Shown here in pieces: positions 42,895 through 55,613 of a stretch of DNA of 64,000 nt. Position numbers and translations under genes: made by a program. The stretch is from Antedon mediterranea (taxonomy: Eukaryota > Echinodermata > Crinoidea > Comatulida > Antedonidae), in contig NC_092678.1 in assembly GCF_964355755.1 (NCBI RefSeq), positions 16,712,922 to 16,776,921 of the forward strand. The letters run 5' to 3'. The notes under the pieces are model-generated. The model searched no databases and had not been told where the DNA came from. It saw nothing but the letters and a program-made list of their open reading frames with translations. Position 1 is the first letter of the stretch, and each line of letters begins with the position of its first letter.

Positions 42895-44886
42895 TGCGAG
42901 GCCCTAGCTAGGAAGGCAAGGCCTATGCTGTACCACCAGCAGATCAAGCAAAGTGATTCAGATAGAGGTGAGAGAGAGAGAGGTGGGAGAGAGATAATGC
43001 TGTTTTAGGCAGGTTATACACCTAAAAAAATACACCCGGGCCATACAGTAGCTAGTAAGTAGCCAACTCATGATAGGCCCTAATAATTGGCTGTTAATAG
43101 CTTGTAGGCATGGTTGTCTTTCTCCCCGGCCGGTCGTCATCGTCGTAACTATACATAAAACGATTATTTCGACTGTATATGATTTTACGCTCTGTGAAAC
43201 AGAATATTCGTCGTCCTTCCCTAACCAGTCCTGTTTAGTAAAGTCCTTATAATAACTGTCTAAAGGAGGCGCGGCGCAAAAAATAACGAGACGTATAACC
43301 TGTACAGTACTGTTTGTTTGTGGTTTTACACTGTCCTCTAGAGCAGATGGTAAGAATTACATGTAAGGATTTCCGTATAAATAAACGTTCGAAAAGCACA
43401 CGGATTATTAAGAAAATAAAAATAATTGGACAATGGTTTCTTTACTTATACTTTTATTTTATTAAGCGCTGAAAATATCAAAATGTCAGTGTTCTGTAAA
43501 TTGAGATAACAAAAACAATAGTATGTACAATTTATAATCATGGCGATTGTGGACAATTATGCTATTAAATTGTTGTTTTATAACACACCAATCTTGCTAT
43601 TTCATTTGGTATCATGAGGCGTGATTATTACTTCCACAGAACGGTAACATTATAATCGATGGTTCTAGCGAGATGACTCGATGGGCTGGTGAATAATGCG
43701 GCATCAAATCATTACTAAGCAGTGTGTACCAAAATACAACTTCAGCATTTTTGAATGGCCTAGAATTCGGCATTCGTTTGACGATAGAAGCGACTAGATT
43801 ATTTTAATACGTTTGAGAAAAGTAGGTGTGTTATAAAACAAATAAATAGTTTGTATTTTTTTGAATGACGAGAATACCCTTTTTTGCCAAAAGTTTACTC
43901 TATTTAAGTCGCCTCCACCTAATATAATCTTTCCATATTTAATGAAAATATTCACTTCATTCATTTCGTAAACATTCAATAAGTATCATAGTTGTAAATA
44001 CAAGAATAAACAATGAGAGTAACTTCACTCTCTGTAGAGAGTAACTTCACTCTCTGTAGAGAGTAACTTCACTCCCTGTTAACATGATGTTTAAATTTTT
44101 TTTTTTAGATATTTTATTTAAATATTTTAATGTAAAATCTTCGATACATGTTCTTGCAACATACGGTTATTTTAACTATTGTTTATATATATTTTGTTTC
44201 CCTTTTTTTACAATTTTTTTTTAATGTTTTTTTTAATTTTTTTTTTAAATTCGGAAAACTAATTAGTTCAATGTCACCTACATTTAAAGAAATAATAATA
44301 ACGTTTCATAATTATTATACTATCATTACACACTTAAAGGAAAAATAAAATAAATAAATAAAAATAAACATTTTGATTTATCATACCGACGAATGATCTT
44401 CCTGATTAAAGATATTATTTATATAAACATTTAGGTGATCATTTAGAATAAACACCAATTGTTATTGTATGAAATATTTACTATTATTCTTCTTTCTGTA
44501 CACTTGTTGTGTAACAATTATCTCAAAAAGTTGAATGGCAATGATGACAAAAATTTCACAATGTCTTTCAAATACTTTAACTTAGTCCTAATAAGCTTTT
44601 CAGCGTGATCACTCATCCATGACGTCATTTATACGCCATTTTGTGAAATCACATTATCAATCATATCTCCATAATTCATTATCACATATTAATGAAATTC
44701 ACTACACATAAACTTCAGGTCAGGGTAAAAATATTAGCAAATAAAAACGCACGCGCACGTAGGGTCATGCGCGTGAAATCGTGCGTTAAATAATGTAAAA
44801 AAATCAAAAGTACGTTTTTATCAATTTAGAGCATGAATTAGGCCATTTGCGTGTTTAAAAAAATTACTGCGCAAAAACACGTTTCT
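42895..44886. other. no gene seen; short repeats
   Basis: No supported gene. A (GA)n-rich patch lies at 42965-42995 and a 22-bp repeat at 44015. The right end (44745-44878) is rich in cgcgc words and encloses the insertion site of the foldback element. Confidence 0.5.
44015..44080. repeat. 22-bp tandem repeat, three copies
   Basis: Three head-to-tail copies of gagagtaacttcactctctg plus two bases; the third has one C for T change. The unit is itself partly palindromic (gagag...ctctc). Confidence 0.9.
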
Positions 44887-46205
44887 ACGGTGGCCCACAA
44901 CTGTCACGCACATTATAACACAGAATCACACAATTAAAGAAGGAATTACACAATTAAAGAAGGAATCACACAATTAAAGAAGAAATCGCACAATTATAGA
45001 AGAAATCGCATATAAACAAAAGAAAGCATGAAAATATAAAACGAAATGCACAAATAAAGAAGAAACGCGCAATTAAAGAAGAGCTAAGCACAATTAAAGA
45101 AGTCTGCAACAAATTCGAAAGCTCCTCGCACAATTAAAGAAGTCCGCAACAAATTCGAAAGCTCCTCGCACAATTAAAGAATTCCGCAACAAATTCGAAA
45201 AAAGGGCCGAATCAAAAAGAGCCGAACGTAATGTTAAATGGGCCGAATAAAAAAGAGCCGAATGCTGAAAGAGCCGAATGTAATGGTAAATGGGCCGAAT
45301 AAAAAGAGCCGAATGCTGAAAGAGCCGAACGTAATGGTAAATGGACCAAATAGAAATGCGCCGAATGCTGAAAGAGCCGAACGTAATGGTAAAAAGGCCG
45401 AATAGAAATGCGCCGAATGGTAAAAGAGCCGAACGTAATGGTAAAAGAGCCGAATAGAATTAGAGTTTGCTGCCGGAGGCAGCGATGGCGTTCCATACGG
45501 ACTACGGTACTTTAATTGTGCGAGGTACTTTCGAATTTGTTGCGGACTTCTTTAATTGTGTGAGGAGCTTTCGAATTTGTTGCGCGAACTTCTTTAATTG
45601 TGCGAGGTACTTTCGAATTTGTTGCGGACTTCTTTAATTGTGCGAGGAGCTTTTGATTGTGTTGCGAACTTCTTTAATTGTGGGAGGAGCTTTCGAATTT
45701 GTTGCGGACTTCTTTAATTGTGCGAGGAGCTTTCGAATTTGCTGCGGACTTCTTTAATTGTGCTTAGCTCTTCTTTAATTGCGCGTTTCTTCTTTATTTG
45801 TGCATTTCGTTTTATATTTTCATGCTTTCTTTTGTTTATATGCGATTCCTTCTTTAATTGTGTGATTTCTTCTTTAATTGTGTGATTTCTTCTTTAATTG
45901 TGTGATTTCTTCTTTAATTGTGTGAATATTATTATTATTATTATTATTTATTGCCAAAAACCAGTTACAAACAAACAAAACACAGAAACTAAGGGAGTAG
46001 GCAGGAACCTAAAAGTGAACCTAATCACTATAACAAGAGTTCAGGTTCCGTACTCCCAAAGTAACAACAATGATATAAAATAAACTATATAAAAATATTT
46101 AAAAAACAAATAGACGAATCAACAGTGTCAATATAAAATAAACGGAAAAAATACATAAAACAGAATTTGATTTATATAGTGTGCGTGACAGTTGTGGGCC
46201 ACCGT
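44887..46205. mobile_element. foldback transposon with 40-bp subrepeat arms
   Basis: The ends ACGGTGGCCCACAACTGTC and its complement lie at 44887 and 46205, flanked by the direct repeat acgtttct (44879-44886 and 46206-46213). The arms (about 44900-45195 and 45510-45930) are inverted copies of one another, made of a 40-bp unit (cttctttaattgtgcgagga with gctttcgaatttgttgcgga), three copies on the left and about six on the right, plus shorter 17-20 bp units nearer the ends. The centre has another repeat (agagccgaatgctgaa). No transposase is seen. The 8-bp duplication would fit hAT; a 9-bp reading (acgtttcta) is also possible. Confidence 0.85.
45195..45460. repeat. central tandem repeat of the foldback element
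   Basis: Five or so irregular copies of a roughly 45-50 bp unit containing agagccgaacgtaatggtaa and gccgaatagaaatgc variants. The ORF on the - strand (45212-45496) is just the translation of this repeat. Confidence 0.75.
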
Positions 46206-47726
46206 ACGTTTCTATGTACGCACGCGCAAAAACGTGTTTTTGCGCGTGCGTAAATAGAAAGCGTAACAAATAACAATTTTTTGTACAAATTGCATTCTAC
46301 TCATCTTCCTTAGTACATTCACCAAATTTGAGTTTATTTCGACTTAAAATAGTGCTATACGAGCACGTTAAAAATGAAAAAATGCGCACATTAATTGTAC
46401 AAAAGTGCTAGAAAAAAAAAATAAGGCCTTAAGACCCACATTTTCTAAAAACTTATTATGGAAGCCAATGAGTTTTAGATATAAATGTTGGCCTATATAC
46501 ACATTATACGTACAAAATGGTATGACGTCATCATTTGGCCACATGAATTTTTAAAATAGGGGTTTTTTCCCCTTTTATCATAGACCACCATATTCAACAG
46601 AGCGCAACTCGCTTATCTGTGATCGATTTTCTTTTAATTTTTAATATATTCTACTTCAACCAATTATGTTACTCATGAGTTGCCAATATTTTCATTTTGA
46701 TGACGTCATCACCTCTTAAAATTTGAATAACGGTGGTTACGTAATTTCACCTACAACGTATATTTGAATATCTTACACCTCTTCTGAATTAAAGTTGACC
46801 TTCATGTTTATAACTTATTATGAGAGCTGGTGAAATGTAGATATGAATTGAAGTTAAAAAGTAGTTTTTTCATCTCTTTCGTCAAAGTTTTACAAATTTT
46901 AAAGAGCGCGCACCGCGCTTCTACGTGCCAAATTTTCTTCCAATTGTTGTATTTTATTGCTCAATTCATTATCTTTCGATATTGTTATCCACAAGTTTAT
47001 TTTTATGTCATCCGTGCCAAAAAATTAGAACATGATGTGTGTCTGTAATTTCAACAATGCTACACTGTATATAGATATACAGTATATACTGTACATAATG
47101 TATATGGCATGTAATAGGCAAAATTCATCACTATAAGCGTATAATAGGATGGCATACATCAACATTTTCCGATTGTATGTTAACATACGTGCATGTTTAA
47201 AAATATTAATGTCAATAAAATTATAAAAATGATCACCTATATTCAATATGTCACCTAAATAACTTCGTTAAAAATATGCCTGATAGGTAAAGTAACGCTA
47301 AATACCGACCAACATTGTTTTTAATCGGATCTTCCTACAATAGGCTTACGATATTGATTTTTCATAATTATAATATAAACAAATATCTTAAAAAATCTTT
47401 ATTGTAACCAGATTATTATTGTTAAACCTAATTAATATTTGATTGTAGGCATATTTCATAGGAGACCATTCTCAAGTAATTTCAATTTACATCTAAACTT
47501 ATACTGTTATTGTAATAATATAATAATGAGAATATATTTCCTTTACTTAAATGTTGTTTTTTTTATGACAAAAAATGATTAAAACGATTATAATTTCTTT
47601 ATAATACATCTCGTCAATGTATTAGATTTAACAACTATTCGAGAGCAATCTGAATCTTCTTAGCATGTGGCAATAGATACGTAATGTAGCCTAGTGTCGT
47701 TTGCCTACTTTGGTATTAAAGTGGTT
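46206..47726. other. 3' flank of the adhesion GPCR gene; no gene seen
   Basis: AT-rich. Holds CRE-like tgacgtcatc words at 46524 and 46700 and a tata-rich near-palindrome at 47070-47100. The part next to 47727 would contain the 3' UTR of the - strand receptor gene; no single poly(A) signal stands out. Confidence 0.45.
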
Positions 47727-48208
47727 TCAAAGTTTGGTATTTGCAATCCTACGTCGCGGATTTGACATGGCAGTGCTGCTTCCAGTGGCTTCGGTCCGTA
47801 GACAGCAGAAACAACTCGCCCACGCATCTCGGACATCCTTACGACGAATACAGAGAAATACGAAGATAACAAATCCTTGTAGGGAATTGAATACGCAGAA
47901 CAACAATTGGAACGAAAAACGAACTGCGTCAGAAGAATGAATGGAGAAATATCCGAAGATCCACGTTAAGCCAAGCAGCATCATTATCGATATGGCTTGA
48001 CGTAGGCGTGTTGTCAGCTCGTCCATTTTACTTTTATCCTTCAGTTTTGACGACGTTACTGTTCGTTGGCAAGTCAGTCCTCGAATGATTAATACGAACA
48101 TGACCATGTTGATGAAGAGGACGATAGATGAGATGAGTAACAAACCGAAGTATAACGGGTTTCCAGGTTTCATAAAACAACTGAGTGGGCAAATGAAGGT
48201 TAAATTTT
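47727..48208 (-). CDS. adhesion GPCR exon: ECL2, TM5-TM7, C-tail
   Basis: The acceptor is aataacag just before 48208. It opens with ENLTFICPLSCFMKPGNPLY (the ECL2 cysteine), TM5 FGLLLISSIVLFINMVMFVL, an RTVTSSKLKDKSKMDELTTR intracellular loop, TM6 with GLTWIFGYF, and TM7 with NSLQGFVIFVFLCI, the conserved adhesion-family TM7 motif. A short tail ends at TAG/TAA after RRRIANTKL at 47727. The first ATG of the open frame (48173) is internal, not a start. Confidence 0.88.
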
Positions 48209-51099
48209 CTGTTATTGATTGTATACATGAAGTATAAACGTTTTAGTAAAACTTAAGCGTAAACGTATAAAGTCAATTTTATAATGGGTAATCTTATTGC
48301 AGAATATTAGTAAATAATGCATGCGTTTAAATACCGTACTAGTATCAATATTAGCACTACAAGTTGCATTAGTATTAAATAGTATGGAGCTATTGCAGAT
48401 TCAACAGCATGTGTTGTAAATTGTAAGTACTGTAAATCAAATAGTTTTGGTCTTTCACTGAATAGATGTCTAGTTTAATCATACAGTTTAATCATTATTT
48501 AGCCAATATCGTGGATAGACAGAGTGCTGAATACTCGGGTCACAACAGTCCCGAATTAACAATAGTAAGGCCAGGGCAAGAAGAAGTCTCAGCCTTTCAT
48601 GGTTAGGATTAGCCTACTGTTACGGCAATTGTCTATGGGCCTAAAACGACTGCGATCTACCGGTTGGCCTATCTCAAACGTTGTTTTGCAGTTTTTGGAA
48701 TAGCTCAATAAATAGAAACTTACTAATCGCCATTCGAATATGTTTCATCACACTTCACAGCAGCAATGAGTGTAACTGGTATGATAGGAAGAACTGTTCA
48801 AAAAGAAATAAGCAACACTTTGTTATTTATCCTGATGTATTTTAAGATGTACATTTGTGTATTGTTTTTATTTTTGTTAATAATATATTTATGCAAATAC
48901 CGAAGGATAGTTTACTGAAGAGTCTATAAGGTCTGGAACGAAGCGATATAGGAACTACTCCGGTACGGGGTTGAGGGATGCGTACTGACACGGTGCTATG
49001 CTTTAGTAATAATAGTACGGCAGCTTAAATGTATCTACTTACCCCAGCCAATTAAAGCAGACTTTAACAGGAAAAAACGTATTCCATCGTAAAACACTAA
49101 AACGAATTGCAGATACATATTAACGGCTTCGACAAGCATCCAGAAAAGTGTTGTGAGAACAAAGTAATGTAGAAGAATGGCTACCACGATGCAGCAATTG
49201 GGACACGATGTTAAGCCAATACCGACCACAAATGTAGTGTATAGTAACAACAAAGAAAAACACAGATTGACCAGTATACGTTGGGGACGTTTTCCACGTA
49301 ATTTTCTAAATAAATTTTTAAAGAATAACAAAACCACGTTGTTATAAATTTAATTTTAAGTGTTTGTTTAAGATAAAGTATAAACATGTTTTATAGACCT
49401 ACTAAAATTGCTGTTAATAATATAATACAATATTATTGTGGAACTGAAATAGACACATTCCTGACAACCTAATGTACAATGCACATTTACATCATCGTGA
49501 TGCTGTATATTGGCTCAGAGTACATTTACAGACACTTGATTAGAAAATGGTGAAAGAGAAAATAATGAAATCATAATACAGCCCCTAATGTATGTAAATT
49601 TAGTTTCTTGTTTTTTACATCTTACCTGAAATATGTAAATGTAACAATCATAAATACCAAGCAAATGATAGAAATGACACAACCAATGATGCTTATGTAT
49701 GTAAGTACATCCTCGAATGTAGTGGTTTGGCCGGCTTGTCCAGAGTAATCCTGCCCAAAAAAACAAATATGTATACTATACACACATTCACATGAACAGG
49801 TCAATCAAACAAACCATGAATCTAACGATTGATGACATTATGCTGTTGGGTTTTATGGGGCTTTTTTATTGTATCTATTTATTTACTGAACAAAAATGTT
49901 GTTGGGACGAAGGTAAGTTAGAACCTTTGGCCCAATGGCACTATATGAACCATCTCGGTGTTACGTGGCATGTCTTTTAAAAAAAACACCATAATATTAA
50001 ATAAATAACCAAAAATTATGAAAATATAACGAATACATAATATGAAAGTAGTACTGACCATTATGACTGCAAAGTTTGTTAAATGGTCACAGAAGCAGAC
50101 GATACTATCGTCTGATGTTGTGTTGTAGTAACAGCCTTCGTTAGACCAATCACCATGTCCGTTTTGCAATGTAAAATCCCAGAAAACACACTCAGCGTAA
50201 TCAAGTTCATCCTGTGTTAAATACAAATATAGTTATGCTTTCTTTTAAATAATTTCACGATAAAACAATGATCATATATTACCAAAGAAGAAAACAATAT
50301 TGGTAAAATATGTCTCACTAAAACTCAAATTTATCATCATTTTAACATGATATAATATATATTTATCTTTGCTATGTTAAATGTGGATGAAATCACACTT
50401 TAAGATCATCAAACGCCTAGATGGGGGTACGTGTATCTTATAGTATGTCAATGTCCATTTCTTCTGAGCGTGAACATAATCACTGGGTCACCTAGTTCTT
50501 ACCTCAACTGGTAAATATTTGAATTTGATCGGTTCTCGCAGACCTTTTACTATAACCTTTTCAACTGTAGCCGAAATTATAAGACTTCCAATCCGGCTGT
50601 CGTTAATCAATTTCAGACGATTAGATGTAAATAACTTAGACGTTCCATAGACAATGAAGCTCACTTGAGTCTTGTTTAAACCGGTTTGATTTTGACTTAA
50701 TTCAACAATTTCAGGAGGTAAAAAGACTGATGCCTCCGTCTTAAAAGTGCCCAATTCTTCTTTATATGTGTGAATATTCTTTTTTTGAAAACCGGTTCCA
50801 GAAGTATCATCAATCAAATATCCAATGCCATTCCTTAATTCATCAGGAAGATACTGTTTGGTATGCACAGCTATATTCTTCTCAACCGCTTCGTAGTCTG
50901 AGAGTGATGCTAGCTGAGCTTCAAGCGACCGTATGATACTGGAAGTTGAAGCTATGTCTGTTAAAAACAACTCATCATCAACATTCTGTAGGTTACTCAC
51001 AATATTGACTGTAAAGTCGGTTACCTGAAAAATAAATGATATAATATAATAACTAAATTGTCATGTTTTCCCTACTCTAACTTAATTCTGTCCTTTACA

Positions 51100-51141
<42 letters not shown>

Positions 51142-54100
51142 GAACTCGAATGGTAACTAATCCTTCTATACAAAGATAAATTGGGTCATCCAAAATATAT
51201 TGTGATATTTGTTTCTTGAAATATTATATTCATAATAAAAACACCTAAACAATACAATCTAAATCTGCAGGACAGAAGCAGTAAAGTGAATGACAGAGCG
51301 GTTAAGAAAGTACAACACTAATACAGTCATACTAAGAGGCAAGGGTTTGACGCTCACTCACTCGATCCCTGATTCACAGTCATGCGTTTGTGTGACCATG
51401 ACTATTTTAACTTATCAATACATAGAACATAACATGCAATTAGATAGAAGCAGTTAGATCACTCAGTTAATTGACAAAATACATAACAAGTTATAAGAAA
51501 GAAATTTACTCTTTCATTCCCAGCGCCTACGTCAGTTAAACATTTAAGAATCAAGGCAATGGCACCAATAGTAACTTCTTTTTCTCCGTTATATTCACCG
51601 GTAATTATTGATAACTGCCAAGCAACAGCTTCTGCATTTTCTTTAGTTACGTTTACCTAAAAAATCCAAGAAAGTTATAATTTATCAATGGTAGTTTCAT
51701 TATATTATAATGAAGGAAAATAAATGACATACGGTAAATCTAGGATACAACAAATCAATTGAAGAAAATTAATTAAACATTAAAGCATAGACATTTAATT
51801 ATAATTACATATTTACGAAGAGATTAAGTAGTATTGTATTTTTAATGCAAAATAATGACATGACAGAGAAAGAAAGTATGTTTCACTTATAAATAAAACT
51901 TATCTGAAACTGTGTGCATAATTATAATGAAATAGCATTAAGATTAACTTTGGTTGTGGGTACAAGCTTACCTCTTCCAACTCAGTAATGTTATATTTTT
52001 TGAAAGGTTGAAACTCAGAAATTACAGCAAAGTTTGTTAAATGATTACAAAAGCAGACGATCCGATCATCTGATGTTGTGTTGTAGTAACAGCCTTCGTT
52101 AGACCAATCACCATGTCCGTTTTGCAATGTAAAGTCCCAGAAAACACACTTGTGGTTACCAATTTTTCCTTCCTATATTGAATACAATCATATACATTAT
52201 GTAATATTAATCTGTTTTACGCAAGTCACAATAAAAATACACACAATAAGAAAATTCAACTTTTATTACGGCGCGTCTCGATGTTCAACTAACACTATGT
52301 GCATGCCTATTTTTTGGAGTGTTTACTTACCACAACCGGTAAATATGCTGCTCTAATCGGTTCTTTTAAACCTTCAACTGTGACGTTTTCAACTGTAGCA
52401 GAAATTACTAGGCTTCCAACTACTCTGTCTTTATTTAACATCAGACGATTGGATTGAAATAACTTTGATGTCCGATAAACTATGAATCTCACTTGGATCT
52501 TGTTTGAGCCCGTCTGATTCCGACTTAAATCAATAATATCAGGAGGCAGAAATATTGACGTGTCTATCTTCCTGGTTATCAAGGCTTCCGCTTCGTGAAA
52601 TGTGTGAATTTTTGTACCTTCAAAATCGGTGGCAGACGTGTTATTTATAAAATATCCAATACCCTTGTTTAATTCATCAGGAAGATACAGTTTGGTATGC
52701 ACAGCTATATTTTTCTCAACCGCTTCATAGTCTGGCATTGATGCTAGCTGAGCTTCAAGTGACCGTATTATCCCAGAAGCACCAGCTGTACTTAGACTAT
52801 CTGTTGAAAATAGTTCCTCATCAGCATTTTGTATGTTACTCACAACTCTTAAAGTTGCGTTGGTTACCTACAAATTCGAGATGTAAAATTACGATTACTA
52901 TTTCCTAATATTTTCAACGAATTGTAAGCTTGGTTTCCACTACGATGCAAGTTAAAGACGTACCGTAAGCCGCAAGTAATTAGACTAATCACGAAGCGAT
53001 GTATGACGATTATCCATCACCTAAAAATGTGCGTTGCTCTTACATTACGGTATACTTCATTGCATTGCGTCTTATTGGGAATCAAGCTTTAACGTGTTTC
53101 CCTATTATTCAACATTTTTATTGCCATGGCATCAAACTTTATGACAAAACAATATGATGTGCCCATATGGACACAATGACATTTAATCACTATTATATTT
53201 GTACTTATGTGGCCAAACATGATGGTATTTATTTACAAAGATTAGTTAAGCATTTAAAGAAAATAATTCTGTATCGTGAATAATCATCAACCAATTATGT
53301 ATATAAATGACTCAAAGTTAGATAAAACAATATCTAACAATATATATAATACATATAGTTGAAATTACTTACTAGTTTATTTCCCGGGCTTACGTTAGTT
53401 AAATCTTCTAGAATCAAGGCAACGTCATCAATATTAGCTATGTTGTGTATATTTTCTTCACTAGTAACGGTTGACAAATGTGTGGCAATCGCTTCAGCAT
53501 TTTCTTCAATCACATTTATCTAAAACAAATGCAAACAATCTTTTAGTATTATCGATAGATAGAATACGGCGACTACAAAACTACGCGGTTCGGTCTCGCA
53601 CCAATAGATTATTTTTATAAACAAAAGAGAGTCATAAAAAAGCTTATAATTCCTTTTCATAAATAAGATAGAAAGGTTCAATTCAATTCTAAAAAATGGT
53701 AACACTATAACTATGTACCTATTACATATGATGCGATACGGACATTTATGTTAAGGTAATGGACTTCTAGGCCTATCTAAATATAATAATCTTTATTGTC
53801 TTTCTTTCTTGTTTGTTCTTTTGCACATACATAAAATCAAAACTAAAGACAAAAGACCAAAGAAAAAGCTTTCGCTTATCAAGTTTTGGCCTTTTAAAAT
53901 AAATAACTAGAACGTATATCATTGCTGAGAAATAAAAATCTGAAGAAAATTAATTACATAAATGAAAATTAATAACTCACTGGCACTATCAATATGAATA
54001 TGAAATAAGTAATAGAAGAATATTATACACATTTTTTTGTTTGTTTTTTAAATAGAAAAAACTAGAAAAAAAAACTAAAAAAAACTAAGCATCATATAAG

Positions 54101-55582
54101 GTTATTAAATGTTCTTTGACTTTGATGGCAAATTGTGTTCTAAATGAAATTGACTTAATATTTACTGGGAGTTTATTCCAGAGTTTGGGACCTTGGTATG
54201 TTATATTGGTTTGAGATAGAGTCGTACGGCAAAAGGGGATCAAGAGATTAAACGGGTCATTAAATCGGCTGTTAAATGGATGGTTTACATAGGTAAAGTA
54301 TAGTATAATATGATGAGGTAATCTAGAATAAAATAAATCGGAAACAAATTTAAGCACATGCAACTCATACAATTTAAACACATCTAAAATCAACAATTGC
54401 TTAAACAAATGTATAGAATGTGCTCTAAAATCAGAAAACGTAACACAGCGAACGAACATCTTTTGAATAAGTAGAACTTGGTTTAAGTAACTTAAATGTG
54501 TACTTCCCCATACTTCAATACCATAGGTAATTAGTGTTAAAATAAATGATTTATAAATTAAGATCTGAGCTTGCCGATACTACATATGATGCGATATGGA
54601 ATTGTACGTTAAGGTAATGGACTTGTAAGCCCATCTAAGCTTGCCGGTAATGGACTTGTAGGCCTATCTGAGCTGGCCGATAATGGACTTGTAGACCTAT
54701 CTGAGATTGCCGGTAATGGACCTGTAGGCCTATCAGAGCTTGCCAATAATGGACTTGTAGGCCTATCTGAGCTTGCCGATAATGGACTTGTAGGCCTATC
54801 TGAGCTTGCCGGTAATGGACTTATAGGCCTATCTGAGCTTGCCGATACTTGACTCACTGCCTTATAATCTTGTGGTTTGTTACCTTCATTTATTTAAAAA
54901 AAATCATTTTATTCATTTGAAAAAAAACACTTTCAAGTGGATTACCCAATATAAAATAAACAAAATTCATTACGTAGCAAAAAACATAGGCCTAATATAT
55001 TATCCTACCTCTGCTAATTCATCAATGGTGTAGTTTCCGCATAGTTTTACTGTAATTGCTCCCCAGATTCCTACTGCTCCAAGTAGATTGCGATTACACT
55101 TTCGCTCTGCTAATGAACCTAATAAGAAATATGCATGATAATATTTGATATATTATATAACACCTAAATAATTTCTGTCATTATTACTGGACGATTGTTC
55201 GTCATATGGCGTAGACTTATTTTATTGTGTACGAAGAAAAAAAAACATCTCGCGTACTAAAAAAAAAATCTGCGTGCGGAAATCCAATAACAGCACTGTC
55301 TGTTCGATTGGAAGCAGTGACGCTCATGGCGGGTTTCTCATTCACAAAAACAAGATCTGAATAATGTCGATGAAAATGACAAAATATATTTGGATATTAA
55401 ATAAAATAAGTAATGAATAAACGGTAAAAATAATGTCATGAGATGAAATATATAATTCTTGTTTCACTGGGCTTCGCCTCGAGTAAATACTATTTAATCT
55501 TTCACCTCATAAAATTATTGGTATTGTCGCACTCATAAACATTCATTATTTGTATATTTTTATGAACTAATGTGACAGATTA

Positions 55583-55613
<31 letters not shown>

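Noticed and set aside
45212-45496. 94-codon ORF on the - strand with repeated FGSF words
   Set aside because: It is the translation of the central tandem repeat of the foldback element.
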